In this document: positions 25,440-34,499 of the stretch, one piece after another
Layout of the letters: every line of letters starts with the position of its first letter
Numbering within the stretch: the first letter of the stretch is position 1
Source: Phycisphaerales bacterium
GTDB taxonomy: Bacteria; Planctomycetota; Phycisphaerae; UBA1845; Fen-1342
Assembly: GCA_016710275.1 (NCBI GenBank)
Contig: JADJXS010000001.1
Coordinates: 2,108,001 to 2,172,000 of the forward strand
Direction: 5' to 3'
DNA: 64,000 nucleotides
Notes under the pieces: model-generated
Seen by the model: only the letters and a program-made list of their open reading frames with translations
Databases searched by the model: none
Told to the model about the DNA's origin: nothing
Translations under genes and position numbers: made by a program

Positions 25440-26753
25440 ATGATCGAGTCCGCTACGGATCTGTCCCAGTTCTTTCAGATCGACAACCTCACGCCCGAAC
25501 AATTCGACGAATTCGCCGATCAGGCCTACGCCTCCGACGAAGCCCGCCGGAAGTTCGCCTCGGCGACCGACGCCCAGCGGGGTTCCGGCGATCCGTTGCG
25601 CGTGGCGCTGGCGGACCTGATTCTTCAGAACTACGCAAGGGCTCTCGAATGTTTCGCCAAGTCGCCCGATAACCGCTTCCGCCGCTACTACGCCGGCCGC
25701 ACCCTCGGGATGCTCGGTCGATACGCTGAGGCGGCCAAGGAGTTCGAGCGCGCCGCCGCGAAGGGCTGGGACGAGCTGGCCGCGGACATGCAGCGCGCCG
25801 TGATGCTGTTGCGGGCCGGCGAAACCTCTGAGGCCGAGCAGGTCCTGAAGAAGCACAACAAGGACGGCAAGGAACGCGGCGCATGGCAATTCGCGCAGGC
25901 CTGCCTCCACGAGGAACGCCAGGAGTGGGATGCCGCGATCGACGCCTATGAGCGCGTCCTGATGATTGAGCCGGACCACGACGAGGCCATGTTCCGCTGC
26001 GCCCGGCTTTACGACCATCGCGGCCACGAGGAGCAGGCCATCGAGCTGTATCGACGGCTCACGCTACAGCCGCGCGCCGCGGTCAACGCGCTGCTCAATC
26101 TGGCCGTCATCTTCGAGGACGCCGGCCGCTATGACGACGCGGCTGAGTGCGTCGACCGCGTGCTCACCGCATTCCCGAACCACCGCCGGGCCAGGCTCTT
26201 CCAGAAGGACATCGACAGCAGCCGCCAGATGGTGATCGACGAAGTGGCCGACAAGCGCGCCGAGTCGCGGCACCGCTTGCTCGAGATGCCGGTCGTTGAT
26301 TTCGAGCTGTCCGTCCGCGCCCGCAACTGCCTCAAGAAGATGCGCATCAGCACGCTCGGCGAACTGCTCCGCCTCAGCGAACCCGAACTGCTGGCTTTCA
26401 AGAACTTCGGGGAAACGTCGCTGCAGGAGATCAAGGCCGTCCTCGCCACCCGCAACATGACCCTCGGCATGCGGGCCGAGGACATCGACGTAAACGCCTT
26501 CGCCCAGGCCCAGGCGCCCAAGCCGGTGTTGCCGGTCGGCAGCGAGGCGATCCTCTCCAAGCCCGTTTCGGAGTTGGACCTCTCCGTCCGCGCCCGGCGC
26601 TGCCTGCAGCGCCTCAACGTCGTCACCGTCGGCGACCTGCTCCAGCACACCGAGGCCGAGCTGCTCGCCACGCGAAATTTCGGCATGACCTCTCTCAACG
26701 AAATCCGCTCGCAGCTCACCCAGATCGGGATGTCGCTGCAGGCCAAACGCTAG
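25440..26753 (+). CDS. TPR protein with two RNA polymerase alpha-CTD domains
   Basis: A 437-residue soluble protein. Residues about 60-270 are helical TPR-like repeats (YERVLMIEPDHDEAMFRCAR is one). Two copies of the RNA polymerase alpha-subunit C-terminal fold follow: about 283-345 (FELSVRARNCLKKMRISTLG ... FGETSLQEIK) and about 378-437 (LDLSVRARRCLQRLNVVTVG ... FGMTSLNEIR). In copy 1 the counterparts of E. coli Arg265 and Asn268 (UP-element contacts) are kept; in copy 2 the Asn is Arg. The Lys298 position is Thr in both. It is not rpoA: no N-terminal assembly domain. It may bridge promoters or polymerase to protein partners; function unknown. Start at MIESATDL by CAGGAG. Confidence 0.85.
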   Translation: MIESATDLSQFFQIDNLTPEQFDEFADQAYASDEARRKFASATDAQRGSGDPLRVALADLILQNYARALECFAKSPDNRFRRYYAGRTLGMLGRYAEAAKEFERAAAKGWDELAADMQRAVMLLRAGETSEAEQVLKKHNKDGKERGAWQFAQACLHEERQEWDAAIDAYERVLMIEPDHDEAMFRCARLYDHRGHEEQAIELYRRLTLQPRAAVNALLNLAVIFEDAGRYDDAAECVDRVLTAFPNHRRARLFQKDIDSSRQMVIDEVADKRAESRHRLLEMPVVDFELSVRARNCLKKMRISTLGELLRLSEPELLAFKNFGETSLQEIKAVLATRNMTLGMRAEDIDVNAFAQAQAPKPVLPVGSEAILSKPVSELDLSVRARRCLQRLNVVTVGDLLQHTEAELLATRNFGMTSLNEIRSQLTQIGMSLQAKR

Positions 26754-26765
26754 GCGTCGCGCCGC

Positions 26766-27923
26766 GTGAGTGCCTTTTCGTTCGAGGTCTCGCATACCTG
26801 CGGCCGTGCCCGCCGGGGGCGCCTGCGCACCCCCCACGGCGAGGTGGACACACCCGCTTTCATGCCCGTCGGAACGCTTGGCCCCATCAAGGGCGTCACC
26901 CCCGATCAACTCGCCGCCACCGGCACACAAATTCAACTCGCCAACACCTATCACCTGATGCTCCGCCCCGGGGAGCGGGTCGTCGCCGATCTCGGCGGCC
27001 TGCAGCGCATGACCGGCTGGCGCCGCCCGATGCTCACCGACAGCGGCGGATACCAGGTCTTCTCGTTGGCGACCCTGCGGAAAATCTCCGACGAAGGCGT
27101 CGACTTCCGCTCGCACATCGACGGCGCCGCGGTCAGCCTCACCCCCGAGCGTTCCATCGAGATTCAGAACGCCCTCGGCGCCGACATCATCATGCCGCTG
27201 GATGAGTGCCCCGGCCTGCCGGCCCCGGACGAAGTCGTTTCCGCCGCCGTCGAGCGCACCATCCGCTGGGCGCAGCGCTGCCGCGACGCCCACCGACGCG
27301 ACGACCAGGCACTCTATGGCATTGTGCAGGGCGGCCTGAACCCCGACCTCCGACGCCGCTGCCTCTCGGCATTGGCCCCCCTGGGTTTCGACGGCTTCTC
27401 CATCGGCGGTCTCGCCGTCGGAGAGTCTCCACCGGAAATGTGGCGGCTGCTGGACCAGTTCGCGAACGAGCTTCCGGCCGATCGGCCGCGCTACGTCATG
27501 GGCATCGGAACCCCCGCCGATCTGCTGCACGCCGTCGATGCCGGCGTCGATCAGTTCGACTGTGTTCTGCCGACCCGCAACGGCCGCAAGGGTTATGCCT
27601 TCACCTGGAATGGCGTCCTTCGACTGCGGAATGCCGCCCATCGTGCGGATTTGTCGCCGATTGACGCCGCCTGTGGGTGCCTGTGCTGCCGCGGCTTTTC
27701 GCGCGGCTATCTGCGCCACTTGCTTTCGGTGGGGGAGGTGCTGGGCGGAACCCTGATCAGCCTGCATAATCTCCATTTCTATCAGGACTTCACACGCTCC
27801 ATGCGTGAGGCCATCGAGTGCGGTCAGTGGGGCGCCTTTCGCGACCGGACGCTGCCGCGCGTCACCGCGGTGTCAACGACGGAACCGGACGAGGCGGCCG
27901 CTGCGTCGCCGATCGAGGAATGA
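26766..27923 (+). CDS. tgt: Queuine tRNA-ribosyltransferase
   Basis: Exchanges guanine-34 of certain tRNAs for the queuosine precursor. Its 385 residues include MLTDSGGYQVFSL (about 86-98, catalytic Asp), YGIVQGGL (about 178-185), GLAVGE and the active-site Asp in FDCVLPTRNGRKGYAFT (about 257-273), and the zinc site CGCLCC plus a downstream His. GTG start 12 bp after the previous gene. The stop overlaps the first possible yajC start, so tgt and yajC form an operon, a common bacterial order. queA, acting later in the same pathway, lies about 14 kb away. Confidence 0.96.
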   Translation: MSAFSFEVSHTCGRARRGRLRTPHGEVDTPAFMPVGTLGPIKGVTPDQLAATGTQIQLANTYHLMLRPGERVVADLGGLQRMTGWRRPMLTDSGGYQVFSLATLRKISDEGVDFRSHIDGAAVSLTPERSIEIQNALGADIIMPLDECPGLPAPDEVVSAAVERTIRWAQRCRDAHRRDDQALYGIVQGGLNPDLRRRCLSALAPLGFDGFSIGGLAVGESPPEMWRLLDQFANELPADRPRYVMGIGTPADLLHAVDAGVDQFDCVLPTRNGRKGYAFTWNGVLRLRNAAHRADLSPIDAACGCLCCRGFSRGYLRHLLSVGEVLGGTLISLHNLHFYQDFTRSMREAIECGQWGAFRDRTLPRVTAVSTTEPDEAAAASPIEE

Positions 27924-27925
27924 TC

Positions 27926-28303
27926 ATGCTTGATTCACTGCTGATGCTGGCCCAGACGACGACCGCTCCGGCAGGGGGGCAGCCGCCCGCCCAATCCGGC
28001 TGGGACGCGTTCTTTCGCTTCTATTTCCCGCTGCTCGCGATCTTCGCCGTGTTCTGGTGGATGATGTCGCGCGGCCAGCGCCGGGAACGCGACAAGTATC
28101 AGCAGATGCTCGCCGCCCTGAAGCGCGGCGACCGCGTGCTGACGATCGGCGGAATCATCGGCACGATCGTCGAGGTGCGGGACAATGAGGCGGTGCTCAA
28201 GATCGACGAAGCGGCCAATGTGAAGATGCGCGTGGTCCGATCCGCCATCAAGGACATCTTCCGCGACCAGCCCGGCACGACGCCCACGGTGGACGCGAAG
28301 TAG
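27926..28303 (+). CDS. yajC: Preprotein translocase accessory subunit YajC
   Basis: Small membrane protein of the SecDF-YajC complex. Its 125 residues have one membrane span (about 31-48, FYFPLLAIFAVFWWMM), then QRRERDKYQQMLAALKRGDRV and the conserved GGIIGTIVEV turn. Two starts are possible (27920 or 27926); the second is better placed from GAGGA. Coupled to tgt. secD/secF do not follow here. Confidence 0.92.
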   Translation: MLDSLLMLAQTTTAPAGGQPPAQSGWDAFFRFYFPLLAIFAVFWWMMSRGQRRERDKYQQMLAALKRGDRVLTIGGIIGTIVEVRDNEAVLKIDEAANVKMRVVRSAIKDIFRDQPGTTPTVDAK

Positions 28304-28516
28304 CGCAGGGGCGCCGGCGTCCTGGTCCGACCGCTGAGGTCCGACTTCGTCGCGTGTCCCCGGGCTTGATCGCCGAAATGCGGCCCCCTCCGGACGCCGA
28401 TCATCACTTCACGGGCTTTTCCGTGCGGAAGGTGAATCCTCGGCGCTGCATGCGGGTACACGAAGGGGCACGGAGCGGTGCTCAGGGCGCTGCCCGAACG
28501 TAAGGGAGTGCGTGCC

Positions 28517-29185
28517 ATGCGGGGTGTGCGCCTTGTGCTGGCCGTTGCCGCCGGTCTGGCGGCGTGCTATGTGGGGGTGATTTTTCTCGGCGATTGGGAG
28601 CTGCGCGCCGCCCGTCGCGAGACCGCCCGGCTGGAGAACGAGCGCCGCGAGCTGCTCGATTTCATCGCCCGGCTGACCGAGTCGCGCCGCGTCGCCCAGC
28701 TCTCGATCGACGCGCAGACGCCCGACGCCGACGGCCGCACCCTGACCGCGCTGACCTTCCAGGAGTTCGGGCACGATGGGCTGGTCGGCCGGCCGCAGCC
28801 GGTTCGCGTCCACGGCACGCGCGTCTACATCGAGGCGGAGGTCATCAAGTTCCATCACGCCCGCGTCGGGGCGGCCGGCGAGGCACGAGAAACCAGTGCC
28901 GCCGTCTTCCGGCGGATCTTCGGCGACCAGGCTCCGCCCGGTGCCGGCGCGGAAATTCTGCCCGCGTCGCGCGCGCCGATCAGCGCGGTGGAGGCCGCCC
29001 GGCAGGAGCGCCTTTGGCGGAAATTTCGGGAATGGGCGGATGACCCGCACCGCGCCGACGCGGACGGCGTGCGAATTGCCCAGATCGAGGCCCCGGCCGT
29101 CGATGCCCGCGTCGGCCAGGTCTACGAGGTCTCGCTCGATGCCGCCGGCGGGCTGAACGTTCGACGAATCGCCACGCGGCAATAG
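28517..29185 (+). CDS. Membrane-anchored coiled-coil protein of unknown function
   Basis: A 222-residue protein: a short basic start, one hydrophobic segment (about 5-22), a helical coiled-coil-like stretch rich in Arg/Glu (about 27-55), then a mixed domain with VRVHGTRVYIEAEVIKF and a C-terminal beta region. The single N-terminal span suggests a periplasm-facing anchored protein. GGGAG lies 9 nt before the chosen ATG. I recognise no family. Gene-like codon pattern; stands alone between yajC and a repeat-bearing gap. Confidence 0.65.
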   Translation: MRGVRLVLAVAAGLAACYVGVIFLGDWELRAARRETARLENERRELLDFIARLTESRRVAQLSIDAQTPDADGRTLTALTFQEFGHDGLVGRPQPVRVHGTRVYIEAEVIKFHHARVGAAGEARETSAAVFRRIFGDQAPPGAGAEILPASRAPISAVEAARQERLWRKFREWADDPHRADADGVRIAQIEAPAVDARVGQVYEVSLDAAGGLNVRRIATRQ

Positions 29186-29741
29186 CGGCGCGATCGAGAA
29201 TTCGCTCCCTCGCGAGTCCGCCCGCGTGTCTTTTCGCCCGGCAGGGCGGTCGATCGTTGCCAGGGGCTTCAGCCCCTGGATCGCCAGCCTACCCCCACTT
29301 TCCTTTCATCGACACTCGACCTGGAGGGGGCGTCCAACCCGCCCCCCCAAAACGCACACAAATCGCGGATTGCATTTGATTTGCGTCCGGTGCCGTCTAC
29401 GATCAATCTGGCGGCACCGACGAGGTGCCCCACGATCCACGGGCGGTATGCTCGGCTGAGGCGTTCCCCCCCGGCGCCCACCGACTGCCGCCCAGTTTTT
29501 TTGACCGCCCGTCCCTTCGAAGTCCGCCAGCCTTTTGCCGTTTGGCTCCCCAAATCCTCCCCATTCACGCTCCACTTCTCGACCCGACCGGCCACCCAAA
29601 GGCCCCTCGCGCATATGCGGACGTTCGCGTTCCCCGCCTCCCCCCGCGTTGACCTATACTGCCGACCCCGGCCCGCCTGTTCCCCGGCCAGACCATGCGG
29701 GAAGTCCCCGAGCGGCGGCCGGGTTGCGAGGCAAGTCCCGA
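29186..29741. other. 556-bp intergenic region before lpxD
   Basis: Holds a palindromic repeat (29251-29279) shared with 63621-63649, pyrimidine-rich low-complexity sequence, and two possible -10 boxes: TACGAT at 29398 behind TTGATT with a 16-nt spacer, and TATACT at 29655, about 80 nt before lpxD. No gene is supported on either strand. Confidence 0.55.
29251..29279. repeat. Palindrome CCAGGGGCT/AGCCCCTGG preceded by CGATCGTTG
   Basis: A perfect 9-bp stem with a 2-nt loop (29260-29279) directly follows CGATCGTTG. The same arrangement, with an altered but still paired stem, occurs at 63621-63649. Confidence 0.6.
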
Positions 29742-30872
29742 ATGCAGAAATCGCTCGCCGAGCTGTGTGAAATTCTGCGCCGCTACGGCATGAAGCCCGT
29801 CATTCGCGGCGACGAGCAATGCGAAATCCGCGGAATTGCGACATTGGAGGACGCCCGGCCGCAGGAGCTGTCATTCCTGAGCAATCCGCGCTACGAGAAG
29901 CAGCTCGCCACGACGCAGGCCTCGGCGATCGTCTGCAAGCCCGAAATCTCCGCACCCGCTCCGCTGCACCTGCTCTGCGTCGATGACCCCTATGCCGCCA
30001 TCACGATCCTGATCGTGGAGTGTCTCGGCTATCGGAAGCACCGCCTGCCGGTCGGCGCCCGCATCTGCACGGAAGGGGGGATCGGCCTCCCGGGTGCGCC
30101 GGCGGTGGTCGCCGCGACGGCCCGCATCGGCCGGAACCCGACGATCTACCCGAACGTGGTGATCGACGAAAACGTCGAGATCGGCGACGACGTCGTCATC
30201 TACCCCAACGTCTACGTCGGACCGCGCTGTCGACTGGGCAACGGCGTGATTCTCTTTCCGAACGTCACCATCTACGACGACACGAAGATCGGCAACCGTG
30301 TCACGATCCACGCCGGAAGCGTGATCGGCGAGGACGGCCTCGGCTACGCGCCGTTTCAGGGCCGCTGGGCGAAAATCCCGCAGGCCGGCAGCGTTGAACT
30401 GGCGGACGACGTGGAGATCGGGGCCAATTGCACGATCGACCGCGCCACGCTCGGCAACACGCGCATCGGCGCGGGCACGAAGTTCAGCAACCTGATCGCC
30501 ATCGGCCACGGTACCCACATCGGCGAACATTGCATGTTCGTCGCGCAGGTGGGACTGGCCGGGTCGGTGGAAGTGGGGAACCGCGTGACGATGGCCGGTC
30601 AGGCCGGCGTCGTCGGCCACATTCGCATCGGCGATGGGGCGACGATCGGCGCCAAGGCCGGTGTGACCAACAGCGTCCCGGACGGCGAGACCTATCTCGG
30701 TCAGCCGGCGATTCCCGTCCGCGACATGAAGCGCCAGGTCGCCCACGTGATGCGCCTGCCGACGCTCAATGAGACCGTGCGCGCAATGGAGAAGAAGCTC
30801 GCCCGCCTCGAGGAACTGGAGCGGCGGCTTGCCGAACTGGAGGCGCGCGCGACGCGAACGGCCGGGGATTAG
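29742..30872 (+). CDS. lpxD: UDP-3-O-acylglucosamine N-acyltransferase
   Basis: Adds the second acyl chain in lipid A synthesis. Its 376 residues have an N-terminal uridine-binding region (1-100, ELSFLSNPRYEKQL), a left-handed beta-helix of hexapeptide repeats (about 118-320) with the catalytic His probably in AIGHGTHIGEH, and a C-terminal helical extension. Hexapeptides such as IGDDVV and IGNRVT are plain. Its presence implies lipopolysaccharide and hence a true outer membrane. No other lipid A genes are adjacent. A leucine/arginine-rich tail of about 30 residues follows the usual end. Confidence 0.94.
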   Translation: MQKSLAELCEILRRYGMKPVIRGDEQCEIRGIATLEDARPQELSFLSNPRYEKQLATTQASAIVCKPEISAPAPLHLLCVDDPYAAITILIVECLGYRKHRLPVGARICTEGGIGLPGAPAVVAATARIGRNPTIYPNVVIDENVEIGDDVVIYPNVYVGPRCRLGNGVILFPNVTIYDDTKIGNRVTIHAGSVIGEDGLGYAPFQGRWAKIPQAGSVELADDVEIGANCTIDRATLGNTRIGAGTKFSNLIAIGHGTHIGEHCMFVAQVGLAGSVEVGNRVTMAGQAGVVGHIRIGDGATIGAKAGVTNSVPDGETYLGQPAIPVRDMKRQVAHVMRLPTLNETVRAMEKKLARLEELERRLAELEARATRTAGD

Positions 30873-30900
30873 CGCGGTTTCAGCAGTCCTGTTGTTGGCG

Positions 30901-30920
30901 CCACTGTCCTTGAGCAGTGC
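30901..30920. repeat. CACTGCTC-type hairpin, diverged copy
   Basis: CACTGTCCTTGAGCAGTG (30902-30919) matches 16 of 18 positions of the perfect hairpin at 42082-42099. It lies 28 nt after the lpxD stop. Confidence 0.5.
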
Positions 30921-31100
30921 ACTGCGTTGGCAATCCGTCTTCGTCGCGAAAGCCCGCGGCCGCAGGCGCGGTCAGCAGGCTTGTGCGCGCATTCGGGGGA
31001 CCAGCAGACTTCGATTCAAGCCGACTGCGTGTTTGTGGTGTGTCGCGATTGTTCGGCGCCGCGCTTATGATCCCCCCGCGCAACGCGGGAGAATCGCCGT

Positions 31101-32117
31101 ATGCAGCAGGTACGCAGCGTGGACCGCCTCGACCGTCCCACCGGCGAATTCATCCGGACGGACGTCCTGTCGCTGCGCGCCGACCTTACGGTCGCCCAGG
31201 CGCTGGAGCAGTTGCGCCGCATGAACATCGGCGAGCGCGTCGTGTATTTCTACGTCACCGACGACGAGGGGCGGCTGCACGGCGTGCTCCCCACGCGGCG
31301 ATTGCTGATGAGCGAAGCCGGCGCCTTCCTGCGCGACATCATGCAGGCGCGCGTCGTGCGCGTCCGGGCGGATGCGCCGCTGCTCGTCGCGTGCGAGCTG
31401 TTCGTCATGCACCGGCTGCTGGCCATTCCGGTCGTCGATGACGACGATCGGCTGCTCGGCGCGATCGAAATCCGCGTATTCGCCGACGAACTGCTCGACC
31501 TCTCCGAGCGGCAGTCCGCCGACGACGTGTTTCAGCTCATCGGTGTTCGAATCGCCGAGTCGCGCGGCGGAAAGCCCTCACCCCTGCGGGATTATCGCGC
31601 CCGTTTTCCCTGGCTGCTCTGCAACATCGGCGGCGGAATCGTCTGCGCCCTGCTGGCCGGCCGTTACGAGGTCTTTCTCGACAGTGTCATCGTTCTGGCG
31701 CTGTTCATCCCGGTCGTGCTGGCTCTGGCCGAGAGCGTGAGCATGCAGGCCATGACCCTCGCGCTGCAGGCGATGCACTCCAAGTCGGTCGATTCGCGGT
31801 TTCTCATCTCGGCCATGCGGCGCGAGGCGCTGACCGCGATCCTGCTCGGCGCTTCCTGCGGCGGCATCGTCGGTGCGATTGCCTGGGTCTGGAAGGGCCA
31901 GCAACTGGTAGCGCTGGCGATCGGCGGCAGCATCGCACTATCGGTCGTCACGGCGTGCATGCTGGGCGTGTTGTTGCCGACGGTGGTGCGCGTTTTCAAG
32001 GGCGACCCGCGCATTGCCGCGGGGCCGATGGTCCTGGCGACCGCGGATCTGGCGACCCTGCTGCTGTATCTCTCTCTCTCGGCCGCGCTGCTCACGCCCT
32101 CCAGCGCGACCGCCTGA
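31101..32117 (+). CDS. MgtE-like divalent cation transporter lacking the N-domain
   Basis: A 338-residue protein with two CBS domains (about 18-135) and a C-terminal membrane domain of five predicted spans (about 165-335). The pore-like segment has PVVLALAESVSMQAMTLALQ, the place of the Mg2+-selective region in MgtE. The superhelical N-domain that gates MgtE is missing: the CBS pair begins almost at residue 1. TATGAT lies 29 nt upstream and GGGAGA provides a ribosome-binding site. Ion specificity is not provable from sequence. Confidence 0.8.
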   Translation: MQQVRSVDRLDRPTGEFIRTDVLSLRADLTVAQALEQLRRMNIGERVVYFYVTDDEGRLHGVLPTRRLLMSEAGAFLRDIMQARVVRVRADAPLLVACELFVMHRLLAIPVVDDDDRLLGAIEIRVFADELLDLSERQSADDVFQLIGVRIAESRGGKPSPLRDYRARFPWLLCNIGGGIVCALLAGRYEVFLDSVIVLALFIPVVLALAESVSMQAMTLALQAMHSKSVDSRFLISAMRREALTAILLGASCGGIVGAIAWVWKGQQLVALAIGGSIALSVVTACMLGVLLPTVVRVFKGDPRIAAGPMVLATADLATLLLYLSLSAALLTPSSATA

Positions 32118-32191
32118 AACGAAACAGCCCGCTCAGACTCAGCAACCCCTGAACCGCCGAAATTCAACCCCGGCGGCCGGACGGTCCCGCC

Positions 32192-33331
32192 TCAGTCCAG
32201 CCACTGGTCGCGCTTGAGCTTCTCCGGCAGATACCGCTCCGTGATGAAGCGGAAGTCCTTGCTGCTGAACGCTTCCAGCTCGAGCTTCACGCCCAGCGAC
32301 TCCATGTGCTTGATCTCGCGCTGCCAGTCGCGGCTGGCGAACCACGGATACTCGCGGATCTCCTTCGCGCGGCGGCGATCCTCCTCCGTCAGCGGCATGG
32401 GAATGTGCGACGGGATGTCGAACCGCTCCGCGTCGAAGCTGCTCATGCCGATGAACCGCGCAGCCGGGACCGCCATTCGCTGGCTCTCGAACGCCAGGTT
32501 GATCGACCCCTGCTTGACCACGCTGTAGATGTAGTAGCCCCACGGATCGTTGTCGACCAGCACGTACACCGGCAGCTTCAACTCCTGGTTCATCCGGTGC
32601 ATCAGGCGCCGCACGCCGCGCGGCGGCTGTCCTCCGCCGTGGATGAGCAGGCAATTGTGCTTCTCCCAGAATCGATCCTGGTTGAATCGATTCCAGACCG
32701 CCCCTTTCTCGATCAGCAGGACGAACTTCGCCTTGACCTTCTTGAACTGGATCACGTCCGGCTCGACGATGCTCGGCACTCCCCATCCGCCCGAGCCCAT
32801 CGCGGTCAGGTTGATGTCGTTGCCGTTGTCGACAACCGTCATCGGGCCGACCATGTTCCCCTTGATTTCGGCATGCACGCCCAGCGATTCGCGCAGCGCC
32901 TCGACCGTGACTTCGATGTCCTCGATCACCGGATCCGATTCGGACTGCTCATAGAAAATCAGCTCTTTGCTGCCCAGCACCGGCACCTTGAGGTTGTAGA
33001 ACACGTCGCGCAGGCTGGTCGTCACGTTCTCGTCGATCAGCCGTTTGAGCACCTGCGCGACGCGCAGCGTCTGCATGAATTTCTTGGCCTGGCTGCCCTC
33101 TCCTTTGCGCCGCCCCAGCAGCGAGAAAAAGTACCGCCGCTGCCGCGCATCGAGCAGCTCGATGATCCGCCGCTTCTCGTTGAAGCGCACGTTCGAGAGC
33201 GTGCGCGAGGGGATGTCCAGAAATGGGTCTTCACGCTTGCGGATCAGGCCGATCACGCCCTGCGCTACGTCCGTTAGCCGCTTGCCCGCCCCGGCACGAT
33301 CCTGTGCCGCGCCGCTTCTCCGCGCTGCCAT
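32192..33331 (-). CDS. top6A: DNA topoisomerase VI subunit A (Top6A/Spo11-like)
   Basis: A 379-residue homologue of the cleavage subunit of type IIB topoisomerase VI, an enzyme typical of archaea and plants. The catalytic-Tyr motif appears as TSLRDVFYNLKVP (about 105-117). The Toprim domain shows FVLLIEKGAV with its Glu (about 211-220) and the DxD of VYVLVDNDPWGYYIY (about 260-274). The strong AGGAGG before the ATG at 33331 fixes the start; the open frame beyond it merely overlaps the next gene. No top6B gene is in the window. Neighbours are an rRNA modification gene and a transporter. Confidence 0.9.
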   Translation of the reverse strand: MAARRSGAAQDRAGAGKRLTDVAQGVIGLIRKREDPFLDIPSRTLSNVRFNEKRRIIELLDARQRRYFFSLLGRRKGEGSQAKKFMQTLRVAQVLKRLIDENVTTSLRDVFYNLKVPVLGSKELIFYEQSESDPVIEDIEVTVEALRESLGVHAEIKGNMVGPMTVVDNGNDINLTAMGSGGWGVPSIVEPDVIQFKKVKAKFVLLIEKGAVWNRFNQDRFWEKHNCLLIHGGGQPPRGVRRLMHRMNQELKLPVYVLVDNDPWGYYIYSVVKQGSINLAFESQRMAVPAARFIGMSSFDAERFDIPSHIPMPLTEEDRRRAKEIREYPWFASRDWQREIKHMESLGVKLELEAFSSKDFRFITERYLPEKLKRDQWLD

Positions 33332-33410
33332 GCTTCCTCCTGCCCCGGCGCTCTGATGCGGGCCTCGTCGCCCGCGACGACCGGGTCGCGAAGAATACGC
33401 CGACCCGCGG

Positions 33411-34487
33411 CTAGCTGACAATTCGCCGTGCCGGCGGTTTCTTCGGTCCGTCCTTGCGAGCAGGCCCGTCCTTGCGAGCCGGGCCGCCGTCGCGGCGTGC
33501 CGGCTTCGACCCGCTTCGACTCTGCGCCGCCGCACCCTCGCGACGGGGCGCGCTCGGCGCACCGCGCTTCGGAGAAGCGGCCTGCCGTCGCGGTGCCGGT
33601 GGTCCGCCGCGCCGCGGCGCCGCTGCAGCGCGTGCCGGCCGCGGCGCCTCTTGTTCCGTCGCCTCTGCATCCACCTCCGCGCCGCCGTCGGGTCGCGGCT
33701 TGCCCCGCACAAGCGGGCTGCGCAGCCGCGCCTGGCTGCGATCCCGCCGCCGCGCAACCGCGCGCAGCAGGGCGACCTCCTCATCTGACAATTCCCGGGA
33801 CGCCCCGACCGGCAGCCCCTTGACCCGCAGCGGCCCATAGGCCAGCCGCTGCAACTTGCGCACCGGATGGCCGACCTGCGCCAGCATCCGGCGCAACTGC
33901 CGATTCACCCGCTCGCGCAGCTCAATCCACAGCACGCTGCGCTCGCGCGTCGTGTGCCGCACCTCGCCGTTCTCGATTGCGACGCGCCCTTCGGAGAGAT
34001 GCACGCCGTTCCGCAGCCGTGCAATCACCGTCGGCGCCACCTGCCCGCGCACTTCCACCTGGTATTCGGCCGTGATCGTGGCGAACCGATGTCCGAGCCG
34101 GGCCGCCAGCTCCCCGTCATTCGTCAGCAGCAGCAGTCCGCCCGCCTCCGCGTCCATCCGCCCGACCGGCAGAACCCGCCCGAACACCGGCGGCAGCAGG
34201 TCATACACGCGCCGCCGGCCGGCCGGGTCGCGCGCGGCGACCACCACCCCGGTCGGCTTGTTCAGAATCGCGCAGACCGGACGGTGCGGACGAACCCGGT
34301 GCCCATCCACGATCACTGCGTCCTGCTGCGGATCGACGAACGCGGGCAGCGCGTCGATCACCTGGCCGTTGACGAGCACGCGGCCATCGAGAATGAGCGT
34401 CTCGGCGTCACGGCGCGAAGCGATCCCGGCGTCGGCGAGGAATTTCTGCAGGCGGATGCGCGAGCGGTCATCGTCGGTGCGGTTCAT
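33411..34487 (-). CDS. rluB: RluB-type 23S rRNA pseudouridine synthase with basic tail
   Basis: Residues 1-235 form the enzyme: an S4 RNA-binding domain (IRLQKFLADAGIASRRDAE) and the RsuA/RluB catalytic domain with NKPTGVVV, the catalytic-Asp motif PVGRMDAEAGGLLLLTNDG (about 107-125) and VNRQLRRML. Residues about 255-358 are a low-complexity Arg/Ala/Pro/Lys tail ending with repeats of ARKDGP. Such basic tails are known on some RluB homologues and may bind rRNA. TATCAT lies 6 nt before the ATG without a Shine-Dalgarno site. RluB versus RluE/F is by similarity only. Confidence 0.9.
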   Translation of the reverse strand: MNRTDDDRSRIRLQKFLADAGIASRRDAETLILDGRVLVNGQVIDALPAFVDPQQDAVIVDGHRVRPHRPVCAILNKPTGVVVAARDPAGRRRVYDLLPPVFGRVLPVGRMDAEAGGLLLLTNDGELAARLGHRFATITAEYQVEVRGQVAPTVIARLRNGVHLSEGRVAIENGEVRHTTRERSVLWIELRERVNRQLRRMLAQVGHPVRKLQRLAYGPLRVKGLPVGASRELSDEEVALLRAVARRRDRSQARLRSPLVRGKPRPDGGAEVDAEATEQEAPRPARAAAAPRRGGPPAPRRQAASPKRGAPSAPRREGAAAQSRSGSKPARRDGGPARKDGPARKDGPKKPPARRIVS

Positions 34488-34493
34488 GCGCGG

Positions 34494-34499
34494 ATGATA
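34494..34499 (-). promoter_or_regulatory. -10-like hexamer TATCAT, 6 nt before rluB
   Basis: Same hexamer and same 6-nt spacing as at guaB. No -35 match and no Shine-Dalgarno sequence. Predicted leaderless start. Confidence 0.45.

Noticed and set aside
32192..33838. Longer start for the topoisomerase VI A gene
   Set aside because: The extra 169 codons overlap rluB on the same strand and are Arg/Gly/Ala-rich out-of-frame sequence; AGGAGG marks the start at 33331.
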